Assembly: GCA_009377395.1 (NCBI GenBank)
Contig: WHUB01000041.1
Span: 1-37,293, forward strand
DNA from: Actinophytocola sp.
GTDB lineage: Bacteria; Actinomycetota; Actinomycetes; Mycobacteriales; Pseudonocardiaceae
Direction: 5' to 3'
Length of the DNA: 37,293 nt
Shown: one piece after another, positions 22,711 to 31,434 of the stretch
How the letters are laid out: each line of letters opens with the position of its first letter
How positions within the stretch are numbered: the first letter of the stretch is position 1
Notes under the pieces: model-generated
What the model was told of the DNA's origin: nothing
Databases searched by the model: none
What the model saw: only the letters and a program-made list of their open reading frames with translations
Translations under genes and position numbers: made by a program

Positions 22711-23793
22711 TCAGGCGTCGTAGTCGACCTCGACCGCGTCGGTGATGGGGCGGCTCTGGCAGGTCAGGACGAAGCCCTCGTCCAGCTCGGCCTGCTCCAG
22801 CGCGAAGTTCCGGCGCATGTCGACCTTGCCCGCGGTCAGCTTGGCGCGGCAGGTTCCGCAGACGCCGCCCTTGCAGGCGAACGGCAGATCCGGCCTGCCG
22901 CGCTGCGCGCCCTCCAGGATCGACGTGCCCGCCGGGACGGCCACCGTGGTCGCGCGCCCGTCCAGCCGCACCGTCACCTCGCTGGTGTCGCCCTCGATCT
23001 CTGGCTCAGGGTGGGTGGCCGGACCCGGCGGCAGATCGCCGACGTAGAACAGTTCCTGGTGCACCCGCTCGCCCGGGACGTCGTGGTCCAGCAGCACGTC
23101 GCGGACGTCGGTGACCATGCCGAACGGCCCGCACAGCCACCAGTGGTCCACCAGCGCCGGATCACCGAGCAGCGGCAACAGGGCGCGCAACCGCTCGGCG
23201 TCGAGCCGCCCGGTGAACAGCTCCGCCTCACGCGGCTCGCGCGAGAGCACGTGGACCAGCTCCAGCCGGGAGGGGTGGCGGTCCTTGAGGTCGGCCACCT
23301 CCTCGGCGAACATCACCGTGCTGGTGCGGCGGTTGCCGTACAGCAGCGTCACCGTGCTCTCCGGGTGCCGCAGCACCGATGCCGCGATCGACAGCGCGGG
23401 CGTGATGCCCGAACCCGCGACGACGAGCACGTGATGCCCGGGGACGTCGACGTCCGGCGTGAACGAGCCGGTCGGTGGCGACACCTCGATCTCGTCGCCC
23501 GGCCGGACGTCGCGGGTCAGCCAGGTGGAGAACAGTCCGTCGGGCACCTCGCGGACGCCGATGCGTGGCCGGTCGCCCGCCGGGGCGCAGATCGAGTAGT
23601 TCCGGCGCTCCTCGCGGCCGTCGACCATCCGCCGCAGCACCAGTGACTGGCCGGGCAGGAAGTCGTAGCGGTCGGCGAGCTCGGCAGGCACGTCGAAGGT
23701 GACCGCGACGGCGTCGTCGCACAGCGGTGTCACGTCGGCGACGGTCAGCGGGTGGAACTCGCCGCGAAGCCGGGATGCGGTGGAAACACTCAC
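22711..23793 (-). CDS. paaE: Phenylacetyl-CoA 1,2-epoxidase reductase subunit PaaE
   Basis: A 360-residue NADPH reductase of the phenylacetyl-CoA epoxidase complex. The N-terminal FAD domain has ERRNYSICAP; the NAD(P) domain has VVAGSGITPALSIAASVL and YGNRRTSTVMFAEEVADLKD; the C-terminal plant-type [2Fe-2S] domain has FACKGGVCGTCRAKLTAGKV with the fourth cysteine in VLTCQSRP. It passes electrons to the PaaA diiron centre. The GTG start abuts the paaD stop codon with no gap. Last gene of the leftward paa operon, converging on bfr. Confidence 0.95.
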   Translation of the reverse strand: MSVSTASRLRGEFHPLTVADVTPLCDDAVAVTFDVPAELADRYDFLPGQSLVLRRMVDGREERRNYSICAPAGDRPRIGVREVPDGLFSTWLTRDVRPGDEIEVSPPTGSFTPDVDVPGHHVLVVAGSGITPALSIAASVLRHPESTVTLLYGNRRTSTVMFAEEVADLKDRHPSRLELVHVLSREPREAELFTGRLDAERLRALLPLLGDPALVDHWWLCGPFGMVTDVRDVLLDHDVPGERVHQELFYVGDLPPGPATHPEPEIEGDTSEVTVRLDGRATTVAVPAGTSILEGAQRGRPDLPFACKGGVCGTCRAKLTAGKVDMRRNFALEQAELDEGFVLTCQSRPITDAVEVDYDA

Positions 23794-24291
23794 CTAAATC
23801 TCCTTGACGTGTTCGAACGGCTCGGCGCAGACCCGGCAGCGCCGCAACGACTTGCACGCGGTGGCCGAGAACCGCGACAGCTCCTCGGTCTCGGCCGCGC
23901 CGCAGTGCGGGCAGCGCACGACGCGCACCGGGGCGCCGAGGGTGAGCGGGATCGGGCCGCTAGCGCGCGGCGCCGGGCCGGGCGGCGCGATGCCCGCCTC
24001 GGCGAGCTTCCGCCTGCCCGCGTCGGTGATCCAGTCGCTGCTCCACGGCGGGTGCAGCACGGTGCGGACCTCGACGTCGCGGTAGCCCGCCTGTTGGAGT
24101 GCGCGCACCAGGTCGTCACGCATGGTGTCCATGGCGGGGCAGCCGGTGTAGGTGGGGGTGATGGTCACGACCACCGTTCCCTCCACATCGGACACCTCGC
24201 GCAGCACGCCGAGGTCAGCGAGGGTCAGCATCGGCAGCTCCGGGTCGGTCACCGTCTCGGCGACCGCACGGGGATCGGTCAGCGTCACCAT
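23794..24291 (-). CDS. paaD: Phenylacetyl-CoA epoxidase accessory protein PaaD
   Basis: 165 residues. The N-terminal MIP18/DUF59 domain (TDPELPMLTLADLGVLREVS, TPTYTGCPAMDTMRDDLV) belongs to a family linked to iron-sulfur or metal-centre assembly. The C-terminal Cys-rich tail (VRCPHCGAAETEELSRF, CKSLRRCRVCAEPFEHVKEI) is the usual PaaD zinc-ribbon-like end. PaaD is needed for an active epoxidase although not part of its catalytic core. The ATG at 24291 overlaps the paaC end by seven bases and was chosen over the far longer upstream frame, which runs antisense-like through paaC. Confidence 0.93.
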   Translation of the reverse strand: MVTLTDPRAVAETVTDPELPMLTLADLGVLREVSDVEGTVVVTITPTYTGCPAMDTMRDDLVRALQQAGYRDVEVRTVLHPPWSSDWITDAGRRKLAEAGIAPPGPAPRASGPIPLTLGAPVRVVRCPHCGAAETEELSRFSATACKSLRRCRVCAEPFEHVKEI

Positions 24292-25172
24292 GTCGCCTCC
24301 GGGTGCGCCCTGGCGAGCGATTGCAGTTCGGCCAGCAGGAAGCCCATCTCCTCGGTGTGCACGCCGTCGCACCCGGTGCGTCCCGCGACGCCCGCGATCG
24401 GCGGTGTGCCCGGCATGGACAGCGTCGCGGCCGAGCAGACCTGGGTGAGCACGCCGTCGAACTCCTCCCGCAGCATCCCGGGGTCGACGGCGATGGCCGG
24501 CAGCCGGGCGATCACCGGGTGCGGTTCGAACAGTTCCCCGACGAACGGCCACACCGCGTCGAGCCCGGCCTGCATCCGCTGCTGCGAGTGCTCGGTGCCG
24601 TCGCCGAGCCGGACCGTCCACTGTGCCGCGTAGTCGCGGTGGTAGGTGACCTCCTTGACGCCCTTGGCCGCGATCGCCGCCAGCACCGGGTCGCGCGAGT
24701 CGGTGAGCCGTTGCAGCAGCGCGAGCCGCCAGGTGGCGAAGACCAGCAGCCGCGCCATGGAGAACGCGAAGTCCCCATTGGGCAGCTCGGCGAGCCGGAC
24801 GTTGCGGAAGTCTTGCTCGTCCCGGAAGAACGCCAGCGCGTCCTCCGACCGTTCGCTGCCGTCGGCCTTGCCCGCCCGGGTCAGCAGCAGCCGGGCCTGG
24901 CCGAGCAGGTCGAGTCCGATGTTGGCCAGCGCGACCTCGTCCTCCAGCTCCGGCGCGTTGGTGCACCACTGCTGCAACCGGTGCGACATGACCAGCGCGT
25001 CGTCGCCGAGCATCAAGCAGTACGTCGCGAGGTCGTCACCATCCACACCAGACGGGAGTGAGGTGTCGACCCCGGCGAGTGGGTCCTCGAAACCGGTGCC
25101 GAACGCCCAGCGAGCCTCGTCGTTGGCCTCGCTGACCGCTTCGTAGGCGTTATCAAAAGACACAGCAACCAT
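24285..25172 (-). CDS. paaC: Phenylacetyl-CoA epoxidase structural subunit PaaC
   Basis: A 295-residue ferritin-like four-helix protein that pairs with PaaA but lacks its diiron ligands. Recognisable PaaC stretches are YCLMLGDDALVMSHRLQQWC, NIGLDLLGQARLLLTRAG, FRDEQDFRNVRLAELPNGDF and VKEVTYHRDYAAQWTVRLGD. It starts with ATG nine bases after the paaB stop and overlaps paaD by seven bases. The N-terminus is somewhat extended (about 40 residues before the conserved part) compared with proteobacterial forms. Confidence 0.94.
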   Translation of the reverse strand: MVAVSFDNAYEAVSEANDEARWAFGTGFEDPLAGVDTSLPSGVDGDDLATYCLMLGDDALVMSHRLQQWCTNAPELEDEVALANIGLDLLGQARLLLTRAGKADGSERSEDALAFFRDEQDFRNVRLAELPNGDFAFSMARLLVFATWRLALLQRLTDSRDPVLAAIAAKGVKEVTYHRDYAAQWTVRLGDGTEHSQQRMQAGLDAVWPFVGELFEPHPVIARLPAIAVDPGMLREEFDGVLTQVCSAATLSMPGTPPIAGVAGRTGCDGVHTEEMGFLLAELQSLARAHPEATW

Positions 25173-25181
25173 CTCCGTGGC

Positions 25182-25478
25182 TCACATGTGGGGCACGTTG
25201 TCGGGGATGTCGTAGAACGTCGGGTGCCGGTACACCTTGTCCGCCGACGGCGCGAAGAACGGGTCCTTTTCGTCCGGGCTGGACGCGGTGATGTCGGCGG
25301 CCTTGACCACCCAGATGCTCACGCCCTCGTTGCGCCGGGTGTAGAGATCGCGGGCGTGGTGTATCGCCATCTGGTCGTCGGCGGCGTGCAGCGACCCGAC
25401 GTGCACATGGTTCAGGCCGCGCTTGCTGCGCACGAACACCTCGTACAACGGCCACTCGTGCTTGACCGGTTCCATCAT
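25182..25478 (-). CDS. paaB: Phenylacetyl-CoA epoxidase subunit PaaB
   Basis: A 98-residue small subunit that bridges PaaAC heterodimers. The family core is WPLYEVFVRSKRGLNHVHVG followed by SLHAADDQMAIHHARDLYTR and EGVSIWVVKAADITASSPDE. The start is the first of two tandem ATG codons, with GGAG five bases before it. That ATG overlaps by four bases (ATGA) the stop of a 47-codon frame filling the gap to paaA. Longer in-frame extension upstream is not PaaB-like. Confidence 0.95.
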   Translation of the reverse strand: MMEPVKHEWPLYEVFVRSKRGLNHVHVGSLHAADDQMAIHHARDLYTRRNEGVSIWVVKAADITASSPDEKDPFFAPSADKVYRHPTFYDIPDNVPHM

Positions 25479-25618
25479 GACATCTCCTGCTCTGTGACCT
25501 TTGCCGGTAACGGCGTCGACATGTGCATGTGCGCTGCGGTGAGACCGCCCTCGCAGAGGCACCCTCGCAAGCTCGGGCACCCCGGCTCGACCGGTCGGCG
25601 AAGCTCCCAACCGCTCAT
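25475..25618 (-). CDS. Possible 47-residue ORF nested between paaA and paaB
   Basis: This frame begins at an ATG overlapping the paaA stop (ATGA) and ends in a TGA overlapping the first paaB ATG (again ATGA), so ribosomes could pass from paaA through it into paaB. It reads [20 protein letters not shown], then LCEGG, a HMHM stretch and an acidic end; three cysteines lie close together. Against it: third-position GC is near 78 percent, lower than its neighbours, it has a rare TTA leucine codon, and no family is recognised. A translational-coupling role without a functional product is an alternative. Confidence 0.4.
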   Translation of the reverse strand: MSGWELRRPVEPGCPSLRGCLCEGGLTAAHMHMSTPLPAKVTEQEMS

Positions 25619-26559
25619 GCCGTCTCCCTGACCTTCCGGGCGTGCGCGGCCGCCGCCTCGCGGACCCACGCGCCGTCGTCGTGCGCGGCCTTGCGGTGCG
25701 CGACGCGCTGCGCGTTGCAGGGGCCGTTGCCGCGCAGCACCTCCTTGAACTCGGACCAGTCGATCTCGCCGAAGTCGTAGTGGCCGCGCTCGGCGTTCCA
25801 CGTCAGCTCCGGATCGGGCAGCGTCACGCCCAGCGCCTCGGCCTGCGGCACCGTCATGTCGACGAACCGCTGCCGCAGCTCGTCGTTGGTGTGACGCTTG
25901 ATCTTCCACGCCATCGACTGCGCGGTGTTCGGCGAGTCGCCGTCCGGCGGGCCGAACATCATCAGCGACGGCCACCACCAGCGGTTCGTCGCGTCCTGCA
26001 CCATGCGCCGCTGCGCCTCGGTGCCGCGCATCATCGTCATCAGCAGCTCGTAGCCCTGCCGCTGGTGGAACGACTCCTCCTTGCAGATGCGGATCATCGC
26101 CCGCGCGTACGGTCCGTAGGAGCAGCGGCACAGCGGCACCTGGTTGCAGATCGCCGCGCCGTCGACCAGCCAGCCGATCACGCCGACGTCGGCGAACGTC
26201 AGCGTCGGGTAGTTGAAGATCGACGAGTACTTCTGCCTGCCGCTGATCAACCGTTCGGTCAGGTCACCCCGGTCGGCGCCCAGCGTCTCCGCCGCCGAGT
26301 ACAGATACAACCCGTGGCCCGCCTCGTCCTGCACCTTCGCCAGCAGGATCGCCTTGCGCCGCAACGACGGCGCCCGGGTGATCCAGTTGCCCTCCGGCTG
26401 CATCCCGATGATCTCGGAGTGCGCGTGCTGCGCGATCTGCCGGATCATCGTCTTGCGGTAGCCATCCGGCACCCAGTCGCGCGGCTCGAGGCGCAGGTCG
26501 TGCTCGACGGTGCGCTCGAAGTGCCGCTCCAAATCCTCTTCGGACAGTTGGGTCGTCAC
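25615..26559 (-). CDS. paaA: Phenylacetyl-CoA 1,2-epoxidase catalytic subunit PaaA
   Basis: 314 residues, the diiron monooxygenase subunit that epoxidises the aromatic ring of phenylacetyl-CoA. Conserved segments include [40 protein letters not shown] (EaxH diiron ligands), [20 protein letters not shown] (second Glu/His pair) and [20 protein letters not shown]. The GTG start overlaps the paaZ stop by four bases (GTGA). The longer in-frame extension across paaZ has shadow-like composition and is rejected. It is followed by the small nested frame and paaB. Confidence 0.96.
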   Translation of the reverse strand: MTTQLSEEDLERHFERTVEHDLRLEPRDWVPDGYRKTMIRQIAQHAHSEIIGMQPEGNWITRAPSLRRKAILLAKVQDEAGHGLYLYSAAETLGADRGDLTERLISGRQKYSSIFNYPTLTFADVGVIGWLVDGAAICNQVPLCRCSYGPYARAMIRICKEESFHQRQGYELLMTMMRGTEAQRRMVQDATNRWWWPSLMMFGPPDGDSPNTAQSMAWKIKRHTNDELRQRFVDMTVPQAEALGVTLPDPELTWNAERGHYDFGEIDWSEFKEVLRGNGPCNAQRVAHRKAAHDDGAWVREAAAAHARKVRETA

Positions 26560-28598
26560 TTGTTCCACTCCTTCGCCACCAGGGTCAGCACGTCGTACTT
26601 CGCCACCGAGTCGCCGTCGGCGTTGGTGACGTCGGTGTCCCAGCGGACCTCGCCGTAGTCGGCGTTCTCGCGTGGGGTGATCTGCTTGGCCGTCAGCGTC
26701 ACCGTCAGCTCGTCCCCCGCCTTGACCGGCGTGAGGAACCGCAGGTTCTCCAGGCCGTAGTTGGCCAGCACCGGGCCCGGCTCCGGCGCGACGAACAGCC
26801 CGGCGGCGAACGACACCACCAGGTAGCCATGCGCCACGATGCCGCCGAACAGCGGGTTGGCCGACGCGGCCGCCTCGTCGGTGTGGGCGTAGAAGGTGTC
26901 GCCGGTGAACTCGGCGAAGTGTGCGATGTCGTCGTGGGTGACCTGACGCGGACCGGCCACCACGGTGTCGCCGACGCGCAGCTCGGCCAGCGACTTGCGG
27001 AACGGGTGCGTGCCCTCGTTCCTGGGCGCGCCCGGAACCCACTGCCCGGTGACCGCGCCGAGCACGGCCGGGCTGGCCTGCACCGCGGTGCGCTGCATGT
27101 GGTGGTGCACGCCCCGGATGCCGCCCATCTCCTCGCCGCCACCGGCCCGGCCCGGGCCGCCGTGCACCAGCGTCGGCATCGGCGAGCCGTGCCCGGTGGA
27201 CTCCTTGGCGTCGTCGGTGTCGAGCACGAGCAGCCTGCCGTGCCACGGCGCGACGCCGAGCACCACCTCGCGGGCGAACGCCGCGTCGCCGGTCACCACC
27301 GACCCGGCCAGGCTGCCCTCGCCTCTGGCCGACAGCTCGATGACCTGCTCGGTCGACGTGTACGGGATCAGCGTCGCCACCGGCCCGAACGCCTCCACCT
27401 GGTGCGGCTCCGCGCGGCCGGGGTCGTCGACCCGCAGCAGCACCGGAGAGACGAACGCGCCCCGTTCGGCGTCGGCGTTGACGACGTCCACCTGCTCGGG
27501 GTCGCCGAACACGACGGCGCCGACGTCCATGAGCGCCTTGAGCGAACGCCGCACCTCCTCGCGCTGCTCGAGGCTGGCCAGCGCGCCCATGCGGACCCCC
27601 TCGCCGGCGGGGTTGCCGACGGTGATCTTGGCCAGCCGTTCCGAGGCCGCCGCGGCGACGTCGTCGATCAGCTCGGCGGGCACGAACGCCCGGCGGATGG
27701 CGGTGCACTTCTGCCCCGCCTTGACGGTCATCTCGGTGACCAGCTGCTTCACGTAGAGGTCGAACTCCGGCGTGCCCTTGGTGGCGTCGGGGCCGAGGAT
27801 CGACAGGTTCAGCGAGTCCGCCTCGGCGTTGAACCGCACGGCGTTGCGCACGACCGCCGGGTGCGCCCGCAGCCGCGCCGCGGTGGATGCCGACCCGGTG
27901 AACGACACGACGTCCTGCGCGGTGACGTGGTCGAGCAGGTCACCGGCGCTGCCGCAGACGAGCTGCAGCGAGCCCTCCGGCAGGATGCCGGAGTCGACGA
28001 TGAGCTCGACGAGCTTGTGGGTGAGGTAGGCGGTCTGGCTGGCGGGCTTCACCAGGCTCGGCATCCCGGCGAGGAAGGCGGGCGCGAACTTCTCCAGCGT
28101 GCCCCATACCGGGAAGTTGAACGCGTTGATCTGCACCGCGACGCCGCGCAGCGGGCTCAGGATGTGCCTGCCGACGAAGCTGCCGCCCTTGCTCAGCGGC
28201 TCGACGTCGCCCTCGGTGAGCACGGTGTCGTTCGGCAGCTCCCGCTTGCCCTTGCTCGCGTAGGCGAAGAGCACGCCGATGCCGCCATCGACGTCGAACT
28301 TCGAGTCGCCGAGCGTCGCGCCGGTCCTCGCCGAGAGCTCGTACAGCTCGTCGCGGTGTTCGCGGAGGTGGGAGGCGAGCGCCTTGAGCAGCCCCGCGCG
28401 CTGGTGGAAGGTCAGCTCCCGCAGCGCCGGACCGCCGACGCGACGGCCGTGGTCGAGCGCGGCGGCCATGTCGATGCCGGTGGTGGACACCCGCGCGACC
28501 TCCTCGCCGGTCGCGGCGTCGCGCACCGGCGCGCCCTCGTCGGTCGGGGCGTGCCACGCGCCGGATACATAGCTGCGCAAGGGGCTCAGGGGCGGCAT
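26556..28598 (-). CDS. paaZ: Bifunctional oxepin-CoA hydrolase / 3-oxo-5,6-dehydrosuberyl-CoA semialdehyde dehydrogenase PaaZ
   Basis: A 680-residue fusion. The N-terminal aldehyde dehydrogenase domain (to about residue 520) has [40 protein letters not shown] with the catalytic Cys, and [20 protein letters not shown]. The C-terminal MaoC-type hydratase domain has [20 protein letters not shown] and [20 protein letters not shown] (Asp/His). It opens oxepin-CoA and oxidises the resulting semialdehyde. The ATG at 28598 is preferred: GAGAGG lies seven bases upstream, and the TTG at 28613 would place that site inside the gene. First gene of the leftward paa operon; a PaaR-like operator lies 35 bases upstream. 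Paralogue of boxD. Confidence 0.96.
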   Translation of the reverse strand: MPPLSPLRSYVSGAWHAPTDEGAPVRDAATGEEVARVSTTGIDMAAALDHGRRVGGPALRELTFHQRAGLLKALASHLREHRDELYELSARTGATLGDSKFDVDGGIGVLFAYASKGKRELPNDTVLTEGDVEPLSKGGSFVGRHILSPLRGVAVQINAFNFPVWGTLEKFAPAFLAGMPSLVKPASQTAYLTHKLVELIVDSGILPEGSLQLVCGSAGDLLDHVTAQDVVSFTGSASTAARLRAHPAVVRNAVRFNAEADSLNLSILGPDATKGTPEFDLYVKQLVTEMTVKAGQKCTAIRRAFVPAELIDDVAAAASERLAKITVGNPAGEGVRMGALASLEQREEVRRSLKALMDVGAVVFGDPEQVDVVNADAERGAFVSPVLLRVDDPGRAEPHQVEAFGPVATLIPYTSTEQVIELSARGEGSLAGSVVTGDAAFAREVVLGVAPWHGRLLVLDTDDAKESTGHGSPMPTLVHGGPGRAGGGEEMGGIRGVHHHMQRTAVQASPAVLGAVTGQWVPGAPRNEGTHPFRKSLAELRVGDTVVAGPRQVTHDDIAHFAEFTGDTFYAHTDEAAASANPLFGGIVAHGYLVVSFAAGLFVAPEPGPVLANYGLENLRFLTPVKAGDELTVTLTAKQITPRENADYGEVRWDTDVTNADGDSVAKYDVLTLVAKEWNK

Positions 28599-28632
28599 CG
28601 GGAGACCTCTCAAGCTCGGCTCGACGTCATTT

Positions 28633-28654
28633 ACTTACCAGATGTTCAGTAATT
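28633..28654. promoter_or_regulatory. PaaR-like (TetR-family) operator, paaZ side
   Basis: The 22-base site has half-sites ACTTACC and AGTAATT separated by eight bases. As I recall it, the corynebacterial PaaR operator consensus is ACTNACC-N8-GGTNAGT; 12 of the 16 specified positions match here. It lies 35 bases before the paaZ ATG, where it would block leftward transcription. No TetR-family gene is in the window. Confidence 0.5.
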
Positions 28655-28744
28655 CATGTTAGCGCGTCCTGGCGGCGAGCGAAAGTCCCTCCTCCTGCCT
28701 TGACAGCGGCGGTGTGGCTCCTTTTGACTGGGCACACGTGCGAC

Positions 28745-28766
28745 AATTACCAACCAATTGGTCAGT
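28745..28766. promoter_or_regulatory. PaaR-like (TetR-family) operator, paaI side
   Basis: Half-sites AATTACC and GGTCAGT are separated by eight bases, matching 12 of the 16 specified positions of the PaaR-type consensus as recalled. It ends 16 bases before the paaI GTG and just after a TTGACT (28724-28729) that could be a -35, so bound repressor would cover the -10/start region. Confidence 0.55.
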
Positions 28767-28781
28767 TTGTGAGGTGGTGGA

Positions 28782-29213
28782 GTGGTGGTGGAGCCCTCGG
28801 CGGACGCGCGGAACGCGGCCGAACGGATGCTCGACGCAGACAAGGCGTCGCGGGCGCTCGGGATCGAACTGACCGAGCTGTCCCAGGGCCGTGCGGTGGC
28901 GACGATGACGGTGACCGAGCTGATGGTCAACGGCCACGACATCGCCCATGGCGGCTACGTCTTCCTGCTCGCCGACACCGCCTTCGCGTGTGCGTGCAAC
29001 AGCCACGGCCCGGTCACGGTGGCAGCGGGCGCGGAGGTCTCGTTCGTCGCATCGGCGCGGCTCGGCGACACGCTGGTCGCGACGGCCGAGGAGCGGACGA
29101 GCTACGGCCGCAACGGGATCTACGACGTCACGGTGCGGCGGGGCGACGGCGCGGTGATCGCGGAGTTTCGCGGTAGGAGCCGAACGATCGAGCGGAACGG
29201 GGAGGCAGGGTGA
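28782..29213 (+). CDS. paaI: Hydroxyphenylacetyl-CoA thioesterase PaaI
   Basis: A 143-residue hotdog-fold thioesterase. The signature NGHDIAHGGYVFLLADTAFA contains the HGG motif and catalytic Asp of PaaI, followed by VTVAAGAEVSFVASARLGDT and a YGRNGIYDVTV strand. It removes dead-end aryl-CoA esters and frees CoA in the phenylacetate pathway. Three consecutive GTG codons (28782, 28785, 28788) make the exact start uncertain. The stop overlaps the paaK GTG by four bases. The operon is divergent from paaZ. Confidence 0.93.
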   Translation: MVVEPSADARNAAERMLDADKASRALGIELTELSQGRAVATMTVTELMVNGHDIAHGGYVFLLADTAFACACNSHGPVTVAAGAEVSFVASARLGDTLVATAEERTSYGRNGIYDVTVRRGDGAVIAEFRGRSRTIERNGEAG

Positions 29214-30517
29214 CGACGGACATCGACCGGAAGGCCGGCTGGGATGAGGCGGAACGCCTCAGCCAGGAGGAGCTGCGGGCGTTGCAGCTGAAGCGTCTGC
29301 AGTGGACGCTGCGGCACGCCTACGAGAACGTTCCCGCCTATCGGCGGAAGTTCGACGAGGCCGGGGTGCGACCCGAGGACTGCCGGTCGCTCGACGATCT
29401 GGCTCGGTTCCCGTTCACCACCAAGAAGGACCTGCGCGACAACTACCCGTTCGGCATGTTCGCCGTGCCGAGGGACGAGGTGAGCCGCATCCACGCGTCG
29501 AGCGGCACCACCGGCAAACCGACCGTGGTCGGCTACACAAAGTCCGATGTGGACATGTGGGCGGACGTGGTGGCCAGGTCGATCCGCGCGGCGGGTGGTC
29601 GCCCCGGCGACCTGGTGCACATCGCGTACGGCTACGGGCTGTTCACCGGCGGCCTCGGCGCGCACTACGGGGCGGAGAAGCTCGGCTGCACCGTCGTTCC
29701 CGCGTCGGGCGGTATGACCGCGCGGCAGGTGCAGCTCATCAACGACTTTCAGCCTCGGGTGATCATGGTGACGCCGTCGTACCTGCTCACGCTGCTCGAC
29801 GAGTTCGAACGGCAGGGCATCGACCCGCGCGGCACCTCGCTGCGGGTCGGCATCTTCGGCGCCGAGCCGTGGACCGAGGAGATGCGCCGCGAGATCGAGG
29901 AACGGATGAACATCGACGCGGTCGACATCTACGGGCTGTCGGAGGTGATCGGGCCGGGTGTCGCACAGGAGTGCGTCGAGACCAAGGACGGCTTGCACAT
30001 GTGGGAGGACCACTTCTACCCCGAGGTCATCGACCCGATCGACGAGGACGTGATGCTCGAGGGTGAGCGCGGTGAGCTGGTGTTCACTTCGCTGACCAAA
30101 GAGGCGTTCCCGATCATCCGCTACCGCACTCGCGACCTGACCCGGCTGCTGCCCGGCACGGCGCGGCCCGGTTTCCGGCGGATGGAGAAGGTCACCGGAC
30201 GCAGTGACGACATGATCATCCTGCGCGGACTGAACGTCTTCCCGACGCAGATCGAGGAGATCCTGCTCCGCATCGACGCGCTGTCACCGCACTTCCAGCT
30301 CGTTCTATCCACAAAGGATCGTATGGACCACATGACGGTGCGGGTGGAGGCTCGGCCCGACACCGCCGCCGAGTTGTGTCGGGCGGCGGCGGACCAGCTG
30401 ATCGCACGGGTCAAGGACAGCGTCGGGGTGAGCGTCGCGGTCGACGTCACCGACCCCGACACCCTGGAGCGCTCACTCGGCAAGATGCGCCGCATCGTCG
30501 ACGAGCGCGTGAAGTAA
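29210..30517 (+). CDS. paaK: Phenylacetate-CoA ligase PaaK
   Basis: A 435-residue AMP-forming ligase that activates phenylacetate to phenylacetyl-CoA. Typical PaaK elements are the N-terminal LKRLQWTLRHAYENVPAYRR, the P-loop IHASSGTTGKPTVVGYTKSD, DIYGLSEVIGPGVAQEC, and RSDDMIILRGLNVFPTQIEE in the C-terminal domain. Length is standard. Coupled to paaI by a GTGA overlap. It converges on the small acidic gene at 30523 with five bases between the stops and shows no obvious hairpin there. Confidence 0.96.
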   Translation: MTTDIDRKAGWDEAERLSQEELRALQLKRLQWTLRHAYENVPAYRRKFDEAGVRPEDCRSLDDLARFPFTTKKDLRDNYPFGMFAVPRDEVSRIHASSGTTGKPTVVGYTKSDVDMWADVVARSIRAAGGRPGDLVHIAYGYGLFTGGLGAHYGAEKLGCTVVPASGGMTARQVQLINDFQPRVIMVTPSYLLTLLDEFERQGIDPRGTSLRVGIFGAEPWTEEMRREIEERMNIDAVDIYGLSEVIGPGVAQECVETKDGLHMWEDHFYPEVIDPIDEDVMLEGERGELVFTSLTKEAFPIIRYRTRDLTRLLPGTARPGFRRMEKVTGRSDDMIILRGLNVFPTQIEEILLRIDALSPHFQLVLSTKDRMDHMTVRVEARPDTAAELCRAAADQLIARVKDSVGVSVAVDVTDPDTLERSLGKMRRIVDERVK

Positions 30518-30522
30518 GCACC

Positions 30523-30741
30523 TCACTCGGGCGGCTCGTCGGGACCCGCGTCGGGATTTGCGTGGTCGTGCGTATCGATGTCGTGCTCGAAGACGGACTC
30601 GTCGGTGTCGTCCTCCTTGCGGCGCTGGTTGGTCTTCTCGCCGAAGACATGCTCCTCCAGCGCATCCACCGCTTCCGTTGGGCGAGTCTGCGGATCGTCT
30701 GGCAGCTTGCGGTCTCGGTCGTCGTCGGCCGGCTCGATCAC
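30523..30741 (-). CDS. Small acidic hydrophilic protein, function unknown
   Basis: 72 residues from a GTG start with an AGGAGG ribosome site about nine bases upstream, good support for translation. The sequence is rich in Asp, Glu, Pro, Arg and Lys (MIEPADDDRDRKLPDDPQTR, VFEHDIDTHDHANPDAGPDE) and has no hydrophobic core, so it is probably disordered. It carries no recognised motif. It is transcribed leftward toward paaK as a single gene. Confidence 0.6.
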   Translation of the reverse strand: MIEPADDDRDRKLPDDPQTRPTEAVDALEEHVFGEKTNQRRKEDDTDESVFEHDIDTHDHANPDAGPDEPPE

Positions 30742-30883
30742 GGTGTCGGCACCTCCTCATCGTTCATGCTTCCCCAGGTGATCGGTTGGCGGCAACCGTA
30801 GACTCGGCAACCGCGCATCTGGATACCCAGCCCGGCGTCCTGCGTACACCTGGGTGGTCGGTGATGCGCGGCATACTTCGGTC

Positions 30884-31426
30884 ATGGCCGACAACATCCC
30901 CAGCACCTTCGCGCAGCGGCTCGCCACCGACGCGAGGCCGGAAATCCCGCGCGCCGCCGACGAGCGCGCCACCCTCACGGCGGCGCTCGCTTGGCATCGC
31001 GCCACCTTCGAGCTCAAATGCGCCGGGGTCGACCCGGCGCGGCTGTCGGAGAAGCCGGTCTCGCCGTCCGGTCTCAGCTTGCACGGGCTCGTCCGGCACC
31101 TCGCCGCGGTGGAGCGGTGGTGGTTCCGCATCCGGTTCGCGGGGGAGGACATCCCGCTGCTGTACTACTCCGACGACGACCCGAACCAGGACTTCGACGA
31201 CCTCGGCGGCGACGTGGGCCAGGCCATGGACGTTTGGCGGGCGGAGTGCGCGCGGTCCCGCGAGATCGTCGCGGCCGCGTCACTCGACGACCTCGGCGCC
31301 CGATACAAGGACGGCAGCCGGGTGTCGCTGCGGTGGGTGCTGGTGTGGCTGATCGGGGAGTACGCCCGCCACAACGGTCACGCCGACCTGCTGCGGGAAC
31401 GCATCGACGGCGCCACCGGCTACTGA
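30884..31426 (+). CDS. DinB/DUF664-family protein
   Basis: A 180-residue four-helix-bundle protein. The pattern ERATLTAALAWHRATFELKC, LSLHGLVRHLAAVERWWFRI and WVLVWLIGEYARHNGHADLL matches the actinobacterial DUF664/DinB group. Histidines in these segments (H in LVRHLAAVE and in EYARHNGHAD) form the usual metal triad. Members include mycothiol-dependent transferases; this one may use mycothiol, but that is inference. The ATG at 30884 is preferred over an upstream GTG at 30854. A CATACT six bases before the ATG hints at a leaderless mRNA. Eight bases separate it from convergent sigF. Confidence 0.82.
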   Translation: MADNIPSTFAQRLATDARPEIPRAADERATLTAALAWHRATFELKCAGVDPARLSEKPVSPSGLSLHGLVRHLAAVERWWFRIRFAGEDIPLLYYSDDDPNQDFDDLGGDVGQAMDVWRAECARSREIVAAASLDDLGARYKDGSRVSLRWVLVWLIGEYARHNGHADLLRERIDGATGY

Positions 31427-31434
31427 CCGGGCGC

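Noticed and set aside
23794..24969. 391-residue frame containing paaD
   Set aside because: The part upstream of 24291 overlaps paaC out of frame with an Arg/Gly-rich composition; only the last 165 residues are PaaD.
28599..28613. TTG start at 28613 for paaZ
   Set aside because: It would place the GAGAGG ribosome site inside the coding sequence; the ATG at 28598 is correctly spaced from that site.
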